A stretch of DNA of 64,000 bases from Sphingopyxis italica (GCF_011926545.1 NZ_JAATIT010000001.1:467969-531968); one strand, 5' to 3'. Shown: positions 18,254 to 27,614, counted from the stretch's first letter. A program made the numbers and translations. Notes: generated by a model from the letters alone, not told the origin.

Positions 18254-18946
18254 ATGTCGCAAGGCGCAAAAATCCTGATTGTCGAGGACGATCCCCACAT
18301 TCGTCGATTGCTGCGGGCCACGATGCACCGCGCAGGGCACGCGGTTGTCGAGGCAGCGGATGCGCGCCAGGCGATTGCCCTGCTCGATATCGAGCGGCCC
18401 GATGTCGTCCTCCTCGACCTCGGCTTGCCCGATCGCGACGGGCTGGAGCTGATAGGGCTCATCCGTCTGCGCTCGGCCGCGATCGTCATCGTGGTGTCGG
18501 CGCGCGACGACGGCGCGGAAAAGGTCACCGCGCTGGACCTTGGCGCCGACGACTATGTCACCAAACCCTTCGACACCGACGAATTGCTGGCGCGGATCCG
18601 CACCGCGCTTCGCCACTTGCGGACGGCAGCCGCCGGCGAACCGGTCAGCATCGTCGAAGCGGGAGCCGTGCGGATCGACCTCGAACACCGGCGCGTACTC
18701 AAGGATGAGCGGGAAGTTCATCTTACGCCGAAAGAATATGCGGTTCTCGCCGAACTGGCGCAGCGTCCGGACCGTGTCCTCAGCCATACCCAGCTGCTGA
18801 AATCGGTGTGGGGGCCGGCGCACGTCGAGCGCGTGGAATATTTGCGGATCGCGGTGCGCGGTTTGCGCCAGAAACTTGAGGTAGACCCCGCCCAGCCGAA
18901 GCTCATTATAAACGAGCTGGCTGTCGGCTATCGGCTTCGCGCCTGA
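18254..18946 (+). CDS. kdpE: KdpE response regulator, OmpR type
   Basis: A 230-residue transcription activator. The receiver domain (1-120) has the acidic pair in VEDDPH, the phospho-accepting Asp55 in VVLLDLGLPD and the Lys in DDYVTKPF. The C-terminal winged helix has LTPKEYAVLAELAQRPDRV and VEYLRIAVRGLRQKLE, as in OmpR/KdpE proteins. It is the last gene of kdpFABC-kdpE, while its partner kinase kdpD is divergent at the other end. Candidate target repeats lie at 13594-13636. No clear hairpin was seen in the 37 bases to the convergent next gene. Confidence 0.92.
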   Translation: MSQGAKILIVEDDPHIRRLLRATMHRAGHAVVEAADARQAIALLDIERPDVVLLDLGLPDRDGLELIGLIRLRSAAIVIVVSARDDGAEKVTALDLGADDYVTKPFDTDELLARIRTALRHLRTAAAGEPVSIVEAGAVRIDLEHRRVLKDEREVHLTPKEYAVLAELAQRPDRVLSHTQLLKSVWGPAHVERVEYLRIAVRGLRQKLEVDPAQPKLIINELAVGYRLRA

Positions 18947-18983
18947 ACCCCTTCGACTTGCCCACACCAGAATGAGCGGTCGG

Positions 18984-19544
18984 TTATCGGCTCTGCTCGG
19001 CGGCTTTCTTCTGCGCGCGCGCCGCCCTGACGCCCGCGACGAACTGCTCTTTGGTGACCTTCACGGCCAATCCCTTGTCCGACAGGAAAAACGCCGCGCG
19101 CGGCATCGTGATATTGCCATCGCGGGTGGTCAGCACCGCGCCCTGCGGCGCCATCGCCTTGACCTTGCCAAGCACCGCCGCGCCATCGGCGCTGCGCACC
19201 TCGGCGCCTGGTTTCAACGCTCCCTCGACCGCCGCCGCATCAGCTTCCGCCTCCTTCAGCACCGCGAAGATTTTCGCCTTCGGCGCCTTTAGCGCCGGCC
19301 CCTTTTTGGTCATCAGAAAGGCGCTCTTCGATACCACCAGCCCGCTGCCGTTGACCGCGATCGCGATCTTGTCGCCCTCCACCTTGACGATCTGGCCGAT
19401 CTCTTGACCGTCCTGGTCATAGACTTTGGTGCCGGGAGCCAGGGAAGCCGACCGCGCCGCCTCTTGGGCTTGCACGGCAGGGGCGACGGACAGCGCCGCA
19501 CCGACAAGGCACAGCGCGGCAAGAATGCCGGAAGATTTGGGCAT
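18984..19544 (-). CDS. Secreted protein with two barrel-like repeats, function unknown
   Basis: A 186-residue protein with a clear signal peptide (MPKSSGILAALCLVGAALSV, cleavage near VQAQ). The mature part has two related segments. The first begins APGTKVYDQDGQEIGQIVKV and ends KSAFLMTKKGPAL; the second begins KPGAEVRSADGAAVLGKVKA and ends RAAFFLSDKGLAV. This looks like an internal duplication of a PRC- or SH3-like beta-barrel. No catalytic residues are visible. AGGAGC precedes the ATG at 19544. It is convergent with kdpE and upstream of nothing obvious. I do not recognise a named family. Confidence 0.75.
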   Translation of the reverse strand: MPKSSGILAALCLVGAALSVAPAVQAQEAARSASLAPGTKVYDQDGQEIGQIVKVEGDKIAIAVNGSGLVVSKSAFLMTKKGPALKAPKAKIFAVLKEAEADAAAVEGALKPGAEVRSADGAAVLGKVKAMAPQGAVLTTRDGNITMPRAAFFLSDKGLAVKVTKEQFVAGVRAARAQKKAAEQSR

Positions 19545-19663
19545 AAGAAGCTCCTGTCGAACAGCAATGCCCCGTGCCGCATCGTGCGGCCTTGCGCCAA
19601 ATGGCATGTTGCCCGGCCGTGCCGCGGACACGGCGAGCCGACGGAGCGGAGGAGCCGTTGCGC

Positions 19664-20068
19664 TTATGTCAAGCGTGTCAGATGCTCGACAAGCAACGGC
19701 TGGAGCCGGCGTATCTCTTCCCGATGCGCCGAGGAAAGGTCCGACAATATGCCGGTCGCCTGGGACGTGAGCCGAAGCAGCGCGCGCCGCCGATCCGATG
19801 GGGCGGGCTCGCGCCGGACGAGGTCGATCGCTTCGAGCCGGTCGAGCAGTTCGGAAGCGGTGTGCGGCTTCACGATCAGGCGCTGCGCCACATATCCGAC
19901 CGTCGCCTCGTCGGGAGCGGCGGCCCGGATCGCGAGCAGCACCTGATGCTGCTGCGGCGTCAGCCCCGCTTCCCCCGCCTTGGTTTCGCTGAACATCTGA
20001 AACCGCCGCAGCGCGAAACGAAATTCCGCGAGCGCGGCATAATCGATGTCGGTCAAGTCTGAAGCCAT
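19664..20068 (-). CDS. MarR-family transcriptional regulator
   Basis: A 134-residue winged-helix regulator. The core has LTPQQHQVLLAIRA, then VGYVAQRLIVKPHTASELL as the recognition helix region, and VRREPAPSDRRRALLRLT as the basic wing, all characteristic of MarR proteins. It is divergent from the ClC transporter gene. A 10-base perfect inverted repeat lies between the two starts (20084-20108), so it probably controls itself and the transporter. Its ligand is unknown. Confidence 0.88.
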   Translation of the reverse strand: MASDLTDIDYAALAEFRFALRRFQMFSETKAGEAGLTPQQHQVLLAIRAAAPDEATVGYVAQRLIVKPHTASELLDRLEAIDLVRREPAPSDRRRALLRLTSQATGILSDLSSAHREEIRRLQPLLVEHLTRLT

Positions 20069-20083
20069 GCAATCCTCGGGTTG

Positions 20084-20108
20084 AATTATATCGCATCACG
20101 ATATAATT
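20084..20108. promoter_or_regulatory. Inverted repeat, probable MarR operator
   Basis: AATTATATCG and CGATATAATT are perfect 10-base arms with spacer CATCA. The repeat starts 15 bases upstream of the MarR start and ends 27 bases before the ClC start. The ATATCG half-site and five-base spacer suit a MarR dimer. Confidence 0.65.
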
Positions 20109-20135
20109 GGCCGCTCCCCAATTTTATGAGGCACT

Positions 20136-21911
20136 GTGTTGAGCCTTCTTTCTGCCCGAGTGATCCCCGGCCATCAACTGGCTGACCATAGTGTCGATCG
20201 CCGAATGATATTGCTCTGTTTCATGGCGCCGGTCATCGGGACGGGCGGCGCGTTCGGCGCGTGGCTCCTGCTCAAATCGATCGCGATCGCTACCAACGCC
20301 TTCTGGTTCGGCCGTCTGTCGGCGCAGGAAGTCGAAATCACCGATGCCGCCGTGGGCCTCGCCATCGTGGCAATTCCGGTGATCGGCAGCCTGATCATCG
20401 GCGTGATGGCGCGTTTCGGATCGGAAAAGATCAGGGGTCATGGCATTCCCGAAGCGATCGAGACGATCCTGTTCGGCGAAAGCCGGCTGTCGCCGAAAGT
20501 CGCGATCCTCAAACCGATCTCGGCGGCCATCTCGATCGGAAGCGGCGGACCGTTCGGCGCCGAAGGTCCCGTCATTATGACGGGGGGCGCGATCGGATCG
20601 CTCTTCGCCCAATGTTTTCACCTGAGCGCCGCCGAACGAAAGACGTTGCTGGTCGCCGGCGCGGCGGCCGGCATGGTCGCCATATTCGGCACGCCGATGG
20701 CCGCAATCCTTCTGGCGGTCGAAGTTCTCCTGTTCGAATGGAAGCCCCGAAGCTTTGTGCCCGTCGTGATCAGCGTGCTCGTGGCCGCGGCGTGGAGGCC
20801 GGAGTTGATTGGTCATGGGCCGATGTTCCCCGCGATCTGGCCGCTTCCGACCGATGGCTGGATCGTCGCCGCGGCCGCGGGAATCGGCGTGATCGTCGGG
20901 TTACTCGCGGCGCTCCTCTCCAGCCTTCTCTATCGGATCGAAGACCTGTTCCACCGCCTTCCCGTCCACTGGATGTGGTGGCCGGCGATCGGCGCCCTCG
21001 TCGTCGGTGTGGGCGGATTGATCGATGCGCGTGTCCTTGGTGCCGGCTACTCCAATATCCAGACGCTGGTCGACGGCTCCATGGCCTTGCGCGCGGCAGT
21101 CATCTTGCTGGCGGTGAAAGCGGTCGTCTGGCTTGTCGCGCTGGGCTCCGGAACGTCGGGCGGCGTGCTCGCCCCGCTCCTGATACTCGGCGGAGCGGCG
21201 GGTTGCATCGCGGGCCTGTGGCTGCCGGGCTCGACGGGTTTCTGGGCCATGATAGGCATGGCGGGGATCATGAGCGGCGCCATGCGCGCGCCGCTCACGG
21301 GAGCCATATTCGCCGCCGAGCTGACGGGCCGTTTCGACGCGCTTCCCGCGGTGATCGCCGCATCGGGATTTGCCTATGCGATCAGCGTGCTTTGTATGAG
21401 GCGCTCGATCCTCACCGAAAAGATCGCTCGGCGCGGGCGGCATATCCTGCAGGAATATACCGTCGACCCGCTCGATCTGCAGCAGGCGGGCCAGCTGATG
21501 ACGCCCGACCCGGCGACCTTGCCGGCGGACATGACGGTGCATGCCGCCTTGCGCTTCTTTACCGAGGAGGCGACCCATCGCAGCTATCCGGTGGTGGATG
21601 CCGAAGGCCGTCTGGTCGGGCTCGCATCGCGATCGGACGCCCTGCGATGGAAAGCGGGCGCATTCGACGAAGGGGCCACGCTCACCGAAACGCTTTCGGA
21701 CGCGTCGCAAACCACCGCATATCCCGAAACCCCGTGCGGCGTTATTGCCGACCTGATCGTCGAGACGGGTGTCGCGCGCGTGCCTATCGTCGATCGGGAG
21801 ACGCACAAGGTCGTCGGCATTCTCTCGCGCCAGGACCTGCTCAAGGCACGAAGGGCGCAGCGGACCTCGGAGACACGGCGAAGCAGATTCGGCCGGTCGG
21901 TCGATGGTTGA
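20136..21911 (+). CDS. ClC-type chloride transporter/channel with CBS domains
   Basis: A 591-residue membrane protein of the voltage-gated ClC family. Selectivity motifs are present as GSGGPFGAEGP, with the gating Glu at 143, and as GTPMAAILLAVEVLLFEW. After about ten helices (to about 410) come two CBS domains (about 450-570, starting at AGQLMTPDPATLPADMTVHAA) that usually regulate the channel by nucleotides. The start is a GTG at 20136 with GAGG upstream at a good distance. It is divergent from a MarR regulator with an operator between. Beside kdp and trehalose genes it may take part in osmotic or pH control; that link is inference. Confidence 0.9.
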   Translation: MLSLLSARVIPGHQLADHSVDRRMILLCFMAPVIGTGGAFGAWLLLKSIAIATNAFWFGRLSAQEVEITDAAVGLAIVAIPVIGSLIIGVMARFGSEKIRGHGIPEAIETILFGESRLSPKVAILKPISAAISIGSGGPFGAEGPVIMTGGAIGSLFAQCFHLSAAERKTLLVAGAAAGMVAIFGTPMAAILLAVEVLLFEWKPRSFVPVVISVLVAAAWRPELIGHGPMFPAIWPLPTDGWIVAAAAGIGVIVGLLAALLSSLLYRIEDLFHRLPVHWMWWPAIGALVVGVGGLIDARVLGAGYSNIQTLVDGSMALRAAVILLAVKAVVWLVALGSGTSGGVLAPLLILGGAAGCIAGLWLPGSTGFWAMIGMAGIMSGAMRAPLTGAIFAAELTGRFDALPAVIAASGFAYAISVLCMRRSILTEKIARRGRHILQEYTVDPLDLQQAGQLMTPDPATLPADMTVHAALRFFTEEATHRSYPVVDAEGRLVGLASRSDALRWKAGAFDEGATLTETLSDASQTTAYPETPCGVIADLIVETGVARVPIVDRETHKVVGILSRQDLLKARRAQRTSETRRSRFGRSVDG

Positions 21912-21943
21912 CCCTCGCATCTTCGGACTCTAGCCTTGCTGCG

Positions 21944-22675
21944 ATGCACAAAGAGGACAGCCTCCCGCCTCCTCCCCCACTTTCGGAATGGACAGCGCGG
22001 CAGCCGGTGGCGCTCTTCCTCGATTTCGACGGCACGCTCGTCGAAATCGCGGAAACTCCGGATGCCATTCTGGTTCCCGACGACCTCGCGCGGCGGCTCG
22101 AAGGTCTTGCGGCGCGCATGGATGGCCGCCTCGCGCTGATCACCGGACGGTCGCTTGCCGATATAGGCGGACATCTCGGGCGCGGCTCGATCCGGATCGT
22201 GGGTTCGCACGGCGCCGAACACGGCGATGCCGACGACCCGACCACTGGCATCTCCCACGATGCGACGGGGGCGATCGCGGCGCTCGCGGGCGCGTGGCCC
22301 GGTCTCCTCGTCGAAACCAAGCCGCACGGCATCGCAATTCATTATCGGCAGGAACCAGACGCCGAGGCAGCCGTCTTTAGGGTCATGGACGGCATTGCGG
22401 AGCACGAAGGCCTGGCTGTGCGGCAAGGCAAGATGGTTGTCGAACTGGGGCCGCCACAAGCCAACAAGGGACAGGCGGTGGCACGACTGATGAGCCAGCC
22501 GCCCTATGCGGGCGCCATCCCGATCTTCATCGGCGACGACGTGACCGACGAAGACGGTTTTGCGGCCGCCGCCGCGGCGGGCGGGCATGGCATTCTGGTC
22601 GGCCCACCGCGTCCGACCGCCGCCCACTATCGGCTTCCGGGCACGCGGGACGTCTATAATTGGCTGAACCTGTGA
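21944..22675 (+). CDS. otsB: Trehalose-6-phosphate phosphatase
   Basis: A 243-residue HAD-type phosphatase that removes phosphate from trehalose 6-phosphate. Motif I is LDFDGTLVE with Asp27 and Asp29; motif II is ALITGRS; the GDDVTDEDGF loop carries the acidic magnesium ligands. The length is normal for stand-alone OtsB. It is the first gene of otsB-GH15-otsA, and its TGA overlaps the next GTG start. It sits 32 bases after the ClC gene and could be co-transcribed with it. Confidence 0.92.
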   Translation: MHKEDSLPPPPPLSEWTARQPVALFLDFDGTLVEIAETPDAILVPDDLARRLEGLAARMDGRLALITGRSLADIGGHLGRGSIRIVGSHGAEHGDADDPTTGISHDATGAIAALAGAWPGLLVETKPHGIAIHYRQEPDAEAAVFRVMDGIAEHEGLAVRQGKMVVELGPPQANKGQAVARLMSQPPYAGAIPIFIGDDVTDEDGFAAAAAAGGHGILVGPPRPTAAHYRLPGTRDVYNWLNL

Positions 22676-24453
22676 GCGACCTGTCGCTCTGGCCGATCGG
22701 CAATTGCCAGGTCAGCGCGCTCGTCGACGGCGCGGCGGGACTCGTGTGGGGATGCGTCCCGCGCGTCGACGGCGATCCGGTCTTCTGCGCCCTGATGAAC
22801 GGCGAGCGGCAGGACGAGGGCGTGTGGCGCTTCGCGCTCGAGGGGCAGGTGCGCGCCATCCCCCGCTACAGCCGCAACACGCCGATCCTCGTCACGCGCC
22901 TCGAAGCCGAGGATGGCAGCGCGGTCGACATCATCGACTTCTGCCCGCGCGCCCAACGTTCGGGGCGCATGTACCGGCCGGTCGCCTATACGCGCATCGT
23001 TCGTCCCGTGGCGGGCAGTCCGCGCATCCGGATGAACTTGTCGCCGATGCGCGACCATGGCGCCGAACGCGCGCCGACGACGCGCGGCACCAACCATATC
23101 CGCTATCTGATCGGCAACCAGCCGCTCCGCCTGACCACCGACGCACCGGTCGGCTATCTCATGCAGGAGCTCGCCTTCCGCGTCGAATCCGACCTCCATT
23201 TCTTCCTCGGCCCCGACGAGCCTTTCACGGGCAACGTCCGCGAATCGGTGCGCGGGATGGAGGAGGCGACGGGCCAATATTGGCGCAGCTGGGTGCGCGG
23301 GCTCGCGACGCCGATGGACTGGCAGGACGCGGTGATCCGCGCCGCGATCACGCTCAAACTCTGTCAGCATGAGGAAACCGGTGCGATCGTCGCCGCGCTG
23401 ACGACCTCGATCCCCGAGGCGCCGCACAGCGAGCGCAATTGGGATTATCGCTATTGCTGGATCCGCGACGCCTATTACACGGTGCAGGCGCTGAACCGGC
23501 TGGGCGCGCTCGACGTGCTCGAAAAATATCTCGCTTACTTGCGCAACATCGTCGACCGCGCCGCCGGCGGGCAGGTCCAGCCGCTCTATTCGGTAATGGG
23601 CGTCGCCGAACTCGACGAAGGCGTCGCCGAACATCTCGCCGGTTATCGCGGCATGGGACCGGTGCGCATCGGCAACGCCGCCTATCAGCAGATCCAGCAC
23701 GACGCCTACGGCCAGATCGTATTGCCGACGGTGCAGGGCTTCTTCGACCAGCGATTGTTCCGCATGGCCGACGAGCGCGATTTCGAAAGCCTCGAAAGCG
23801 TCGGCGAGGTCGCATGGGCGATGCACGACCAGCCCGACGCCGGCTTGTGGGAATTTCGCACCAAACAGCTCGTCCACACCTATTCGGCGGTGATGAGCTG
23901 GGCGGCGTGCGACCGGCTCGGCAATGTCGCGGCGCGCATCGGCAAGCCCGACCGCGAAGCCTATTGGAACGACCGCGCGGCGAAGATTCGCCAAACGATC
24001 GAGCGCGAGGCCTGGGATGATGCGGCGGGCCATTATGGCGCCGCCTTCGGCCACGCCCACCTCGACGCCAGCCTGCTCCAGATGGTCGAGCTGCGCTATA
24101 TCCGCGCCGACAATCCGCGTTTCCAGGCGACCTTCGCCGCGATCGAAAAGGCGCTGCGCCGCGGCGAGCATATGCTGCGATACGACAGCGAGGATGATTT
24201 CGGCCTGCCCGAGACCGCCTTCAACTTCTGCACCTTCTGGCTGATCGAGGCGCTGCACCTGTGCGGTCGAAGCGACGAGGCACGCGCGCTGTTCGAAAAG
24301 ATGCTCGCGCATCGCACCCCCTCGGGCCTGCTCTCCGAGGATCTCGATTTCGAAAACGGCGAGCTGTGGGGCAATTTCCCGCAGACCTATTCGCTCGTCG
24401 GCATCATCCATTGCGCGGGGCTGCTGTCGCGCGGCTGGGACACGGTGCGATGA
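22672..24453 (+). CDS. Glycoside hydrolase family 15 protein (trehalase/glucoamylase-like)
   Basis: A 593-residue cytoplasmic GH15 enzyme without signal peptide. An N-terminal beta-sandwich domain (about 1-230) is followed by the alpha/alpha barrel with HSERNWDYRYCWIRDA, a hallmark of the bacterial GH15 proteins found beside trehalose genes, and a late PETAFNFCTFWLIEAL segment. Family members hydrolyse alpha-glucosides, and some are trehalases. The GTG at 22672 overlaps the otsB stop (GTGA); an in-frame TTG at 22660 is less likely. Its stop overlaps the otsA start. In this operon it may degrade trehalose or a related glucan, balancing synthesis. Confidence 0.88.
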   Translation: MSDLSLWPIGNCQVSALVDGAAGLVWGCVPRVDGDPVFCALMNGERQDEGVWRFALEGQVRAIPRYSRNTPILVTRLEAEDGSAVDIIDFCPRAQRSGRMYRPVAYTRIVRPVAGSPRIRMNLSPMRDHGAERAPTTRGTNHIRYLIGNQPLRLTTDAPVGYLMQELAFRVESDLHFFLGPDEPFTGNVRESVRGMEEATGQYWRSWVRGLATPMDWQDAVIRAAITLKLCQHEETGAIVAALTTSIPEAPHSERNWDYRYCWIRDAYYTVQALNRLGALDVLEKYLAYLRNIVDRAAGGQVQPLYSVMGVAELDEGVAEHLAGYRGMGPVRIGNAAYQQIQHDAYGQIVLPTVQGFFDQRLFRMADERDFESLESVGEVAWAMHDQPDAGLWEFRTKQLVHTYSAVMSWAACDRLGNVAARIGKPDREAYWNDRAAKIRQTIEREAWDDAAGHYGAAFGHAHLDASLLQMVELRYIRADNPRFQATFAAIEKALRRGEHMLRYDSEDDFGLPETAFNFCTFWLIEALHLCGRSDEARALFEKMLAHRTPSGLLSEDLDFENGELWGNFPQTYSLVGIIHCAGLLSRGWDTVR

Positions 24454-25847
24454 GCCGGTTGATCGTCGTCTCGAACCGCGTGTCTGTCGCGAAAGGGCGC
24501 GGCGCGGCGGGGGCGCAGGGCGGGCTTGCCGTCGCGATGAGCGCGGCGCTGCACAAGCGCGGCGGCATCTGGTTCGGCTGGTCGGGAAACGAGGTCGAAC
24601 ATTTCACCGGTCAGCTCACGATGGAACGCGCCGACGGCTTCACCACCGCGACCGTCGATCTCGAACCCCAAGACGTCGACGAATATTACAACGGCTATGC
24701 CAACCGCACGCTATGGCCGCTCTTTCATTACCGGATTGACCTCGCCGAATATGAGAATGAATTCGGCCGCGGTTATGAACGCGTCAACGAGCATTTCGCG
24801 AACAGCCTCCATCCGCTGATCGAGGAGGAGGACGTCGTCTGGGTGCAGGATTACCACTTCCTGCCGCTCGGCGAACGGCTGCGCGCGCAGGGGGTGCGGA
24901 ACCGCATCGGCCTGTTCCTGCATATCCCCTGGCCGCCGACCCGCCTGCTCGTTTCGCTCCCGCATCACGAGCGGCTGGTCGCCGCGATGCTCCACTATGA
25001 TGTCATCGGCTTTCAGTCGGTCGAATGGCTCGAGAGCTTTCTCCATTATTGCCGCAAGGAACATGGCGCCGAGGTCGACGAGGACAGCGGTACGGTCCGC
25101 ATCGGCAATCGCAGCACCATCGCCCGCGCCTTTCCCATCGGCATCGACCATGATGAATTCATGGCGCTCGGCGAGACCGAGATTGCCAAGCGATCACAAC
25201 AGCGGCTCGGCGGCAGCGCGCGCAAGCGCACGATCGCGATCGGCGTCGACCGGCTCGATTACAGCAAGGGGCTTCCCGAACGGATCGACGCGCTCGAACG
25301 GCTGTTCTCCGGCCACGACGACATGGTCAACCAACTGCTGTTCGTCCAGATCGCCCCGCCCTCGCGCGAGGACGTCCGGTCTTATCAGCAGATCCGCGCG
25401 ACGCTCGAACAGAAGACCGGCCAGTTCAACGGCGCGCATTCGGACGTCGATCTCGTCCCGATCCGTTACGTCAACCGGGGCTTCTGCCGCGCCGAACTGT
25501 TCGGTTTCTATCGCGCCGCCAAGATCGGCCTCGTCACCCCGCTTCGCGACGGGATGAACCTTGTCGCCAAGGAATATGTCGCCGCGCAGGATCCCGAAGA
25601 CCCCGGCGTGCTCGTCCTCTCGCGCTTCGCGGGCGCGGCCGAGCAGCTCACCGATGCGTTGCTCGTCAATCCGCACGACGGCGGCGAAGTCGCGCGTGCG
25701 ATCTGGACCGCGATGCACATGCCGCTCGCCGAGCGCAAAGCCCGATGGGAAAAGCTCTACGCCGTCGTCCGCGACGCCGATGTGATTGGCTGGGCCGACG
25801 ATTTTCTGGCGGCGCTCATGCAAGATCCGGCCCTGCCGGAGGCGTGA
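24450..25847 (+). CDS. otsA: Trehalose-6-phosphate synthase
   Basis: A 465-residue family GT20 glycosyltransferase that joins UDP-glucose and glucose 6-phosphate. Typical motifs are LIVVSNRV at the start, VWVQDYHFLPLGERLR, IGLFLHIPWPP, GVDRLDYSKGLPERI, and LVTPLRDGMNLVAKEYVAAQ near the donor site. The length matches E. coli OtsA. It begins with an ATGA overlap with the GH15 stop and closes the trehalose operon. It is convergent with the first sulfatase, 30 bases away, which marks the left edge of the sulfated-sugar locus. Confidence 0.95.
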   Translation: MSRLIVVSNRVSVAKGRGAAGAQGGLAVAMSAALHKRGGIWFGWSGNEVEHFTGQLTMERADGFTTATVDLEPQDVDEYYNGYANRTLWPLFHYRIDLAEYENEFGRGYERVNEHFANSLHPLIEEEDVVWVQDYHFLPLGERLRAQGVRNRIGLFLHIPWPPTRLLVSLPHHERLVAAMLHYDVIGFQSVEWLESFLHYCRKEHGAEVDEDSGTVRIGNRSTIARAFPIGIDHDEFMALGETEIAKRSQQRLGGSARKRTIAIGVDRLDYSKGLPERIDALERLFSGHDDMVNQLLFVQIAPPSREDVRSYQQIRATLEQKTGQFNGAHSDVDLVPIRYVNRGFCRAELFGFYRAAKIGLVTPLRDGMNLVAKEYVAAQDPEDPGVLVLSRFAGAAEQLTDALLVNPHDGGEVARAIWTAMHMPLAERKARWEKLYAVVRDADVIGWADDFLAALMQDPALPEA

Positions 25848-25877
25848 AAGGCGCGCGCCTCGTCCGCGCGGCCCGGC

Positions 25878-27593
25878 CTATTTTCCGACCAGCGCATGGG
25901 GCAATTGCGGAGCTTCGGCACCGCCCCAAACCTGACGTTCCCGCCCCTTGAGGTGCGGATCATAATCCTCGCTCCAGGCGTCGACATAGCTCCGCGCGGC
26001 CCAAGCGTCCCATTGTCCGGCCATCTTGCGCACCCGGTCGGGCTCCGTCGCCGCAAGGTTGTGCATCTCCGTGCGATCGGCGGTCATGTCGAAAAGCTGC
26101 CACGGCTTCTGAAAGCCCGCGACGAGTTTCCACTTGCCGTCGCGGACGGCGCGGTTTCCTTCATGCTCCCAAAAGATCGGCTTGCCGCGCGTCAGCGCCT
26201 CGCCGCGGAAGGCCGGCACCATCGAACGCCCCTCCATCGGCAGGATGGCATGACCATTGAAGGACTTTGGATAAGTGGCGCCGGCCAGTTCCACGAGGGT
26301 GGGCATGACGTCGATCAGATGCCCCGGCTCGCGCACGAGCGTGCCGCGCGCCTTCGCGGCGATCCCGCGTGGCCAATGCGCGATCAGCGGCGTCGCGATC
26401 CCGCCCTCATAAGTGTGGTGCTTATAATATTGGAAGGGCGCATTCTGCAGCGTCGCCCAGTTCATTCCGGTCCACACCACCGACTGTGCGCTGCCCGGCA
26501 GACCTTCACCCTTGAGACGGCCGTCAGGGCCGCTTTCGGCGGTGCCGCCATTGTCGCTCATCAAAAGGATCAGCGTATTGTCGAGTTCGCCCGATTGCCG
26601 CAGCCGATCGACGAGCGTACCGATCGAGCGGTCGACGCGGTGGATCACCGCGGCATAGACCGCCATCATCGTATCGAAACGGTCCTTCTCCCCGGCCGAC
26701 AGCTTGTTCCAGTCGTAGCTCCCCGGCAGCGCGGCGGGCAGTTCGGCGTCGGCGGCGATGATGCCGAGCTTCTTTTGCCGCTCGAAGCGTTCGCGGCGGA
26801 TGACCTCCCAGCCGCGCATATAATGGCCCTTGAATTTCGCCGCATCCTCGGGCGGCGCCATCAGCGGAAAATGCGCCCCGACGAAGGGCATATAGAGAAA
26901 GAAGGGTTTGTGCTGTTCGCGCGCCTCCCCGATGAATTTCGTCTGCCAGTCGATGAACATGTCCGACGAATACCAATAGCCCTGCCCGACGCGCGGCGAA
27001 TTGGCGGGCACACGCTCGCCGTCGATATAGACCGATTGCGCGAGCCGCTGCGGCTGGTCGGGATAATAGAGTTCGCCCGAAGGCGAGGTGAGCGACCGGT
27101 CGAAGCCGCGCTGCCACGGGCCGACGCCGCGTGAGATGCCGAGATGCCATTTGCCCGCCATCGCGGTGAAATAGCCCGCCGATTTCAGCACCTCGGCCAA
27201 GGTGACGACGCGGTCCGAAAGCTTGCTGTGCAGTCCCTTCGAGCCCGGCACATGGACCGATTCGAGATGCCCCAGCCCCGCCTGATGCGGATAGGTGCCC
27301 GTAAGCAGCGACGCCCGCGACGGGCTGCAGCGCGCATTATTGTAGAATTGCGTGAAGGCGAGGCCGTTTTTCGTCAGCGCGTCGATGTTCGGCGTCGGGA
27401 TTTCGCCGCCGAAGCTGCCCATGTCGGAAAAGCCGACGTCGTCGAGCAGGATCACGACGACGTTCGGACGGGTGGGTTGCGGGCGGGTCGGCGTTTCCGC
27501 TGCGCTGGCGGCCGACGGCAATATGCCCGCCGCCAGCGCCGCGGCGGCACAGCCCGCGCGGGCCAATCGACGAACGGTCTGTTTGATATTCAC
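25878..27593 (-). CDS. Sulfatase, S1 family (arylsulfatase A-like, CSPSR)
   Basis: A 571-residue secreted type I sulfatase. Signal peptide to about residue 32. Metal-binding DDVGFSD (Asp51, Asp52) is followed by the activation motif NARCSPSRASLLTG, where Cys89 would become formylglycine. KWHLG and the late LILLMSDNGGTAE also match the family. It hydrolyses sulfate esters, probably in the periplasm. It has a single gene unit with GGGAGAGAG before the ATG, and an operator-like site 22 bases upstream. It differs from the other sulfatases here, being longer and of arylsulfatase A style. The sulfated sugar is not predictable. Confidence 0.93.
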   Translation of the reverse strand: MNIKQTVRRLARAGCAAAALAAGILPSAASAAETPTRPQPTRPNVVVILLDDVGFSDMGSFGGEIPTPNIDALTKNGLAFTQFYNNARCSPSRASLLTGTYPHQAGLGHLESVHVPGSKGLHSKLSDRVVTLAEVLKSAGYFTAMAGKWHLGISRGVGPWQRGFDRSLTSPSGELYYPDQPQRLAQSVYIDGERVPANSPRVGQGYWYSSDMFIDWQTKFIGEAREQHKPFFLYMPFVGAHFPLMAPPEDAAKFKGHYMRGWEVIRRERFERQKKLGIIAADAELPAALPGSYDWNKLSAGEKDRFDTMMAVYAAVIHRVDRSIGTLVDRLRQSGELDNTLILLMSDNGGTAESGPDGRLKGEGLPGSAQSVVWTGMNWATLQNAPFQYYKHHTYEGGIATPLIAHWPRGIAAKARGTLVREPGHLIDVMPTLVELAGATYPKSFNGHAILPMEGRSMVPAFRGEALTRGKPIFWEHEGNRAVRDGKWKLVAGFQKPWQLFDMTADRTEMHNLAATEPDRVRKMAGQWDAWAARSYVDAWSEDYDPHLKGRERQVWGGAEAPQLPHALVGK

Positions 27594-27614
27594 CCGACTC
27601 TCTCCCTATTCACC

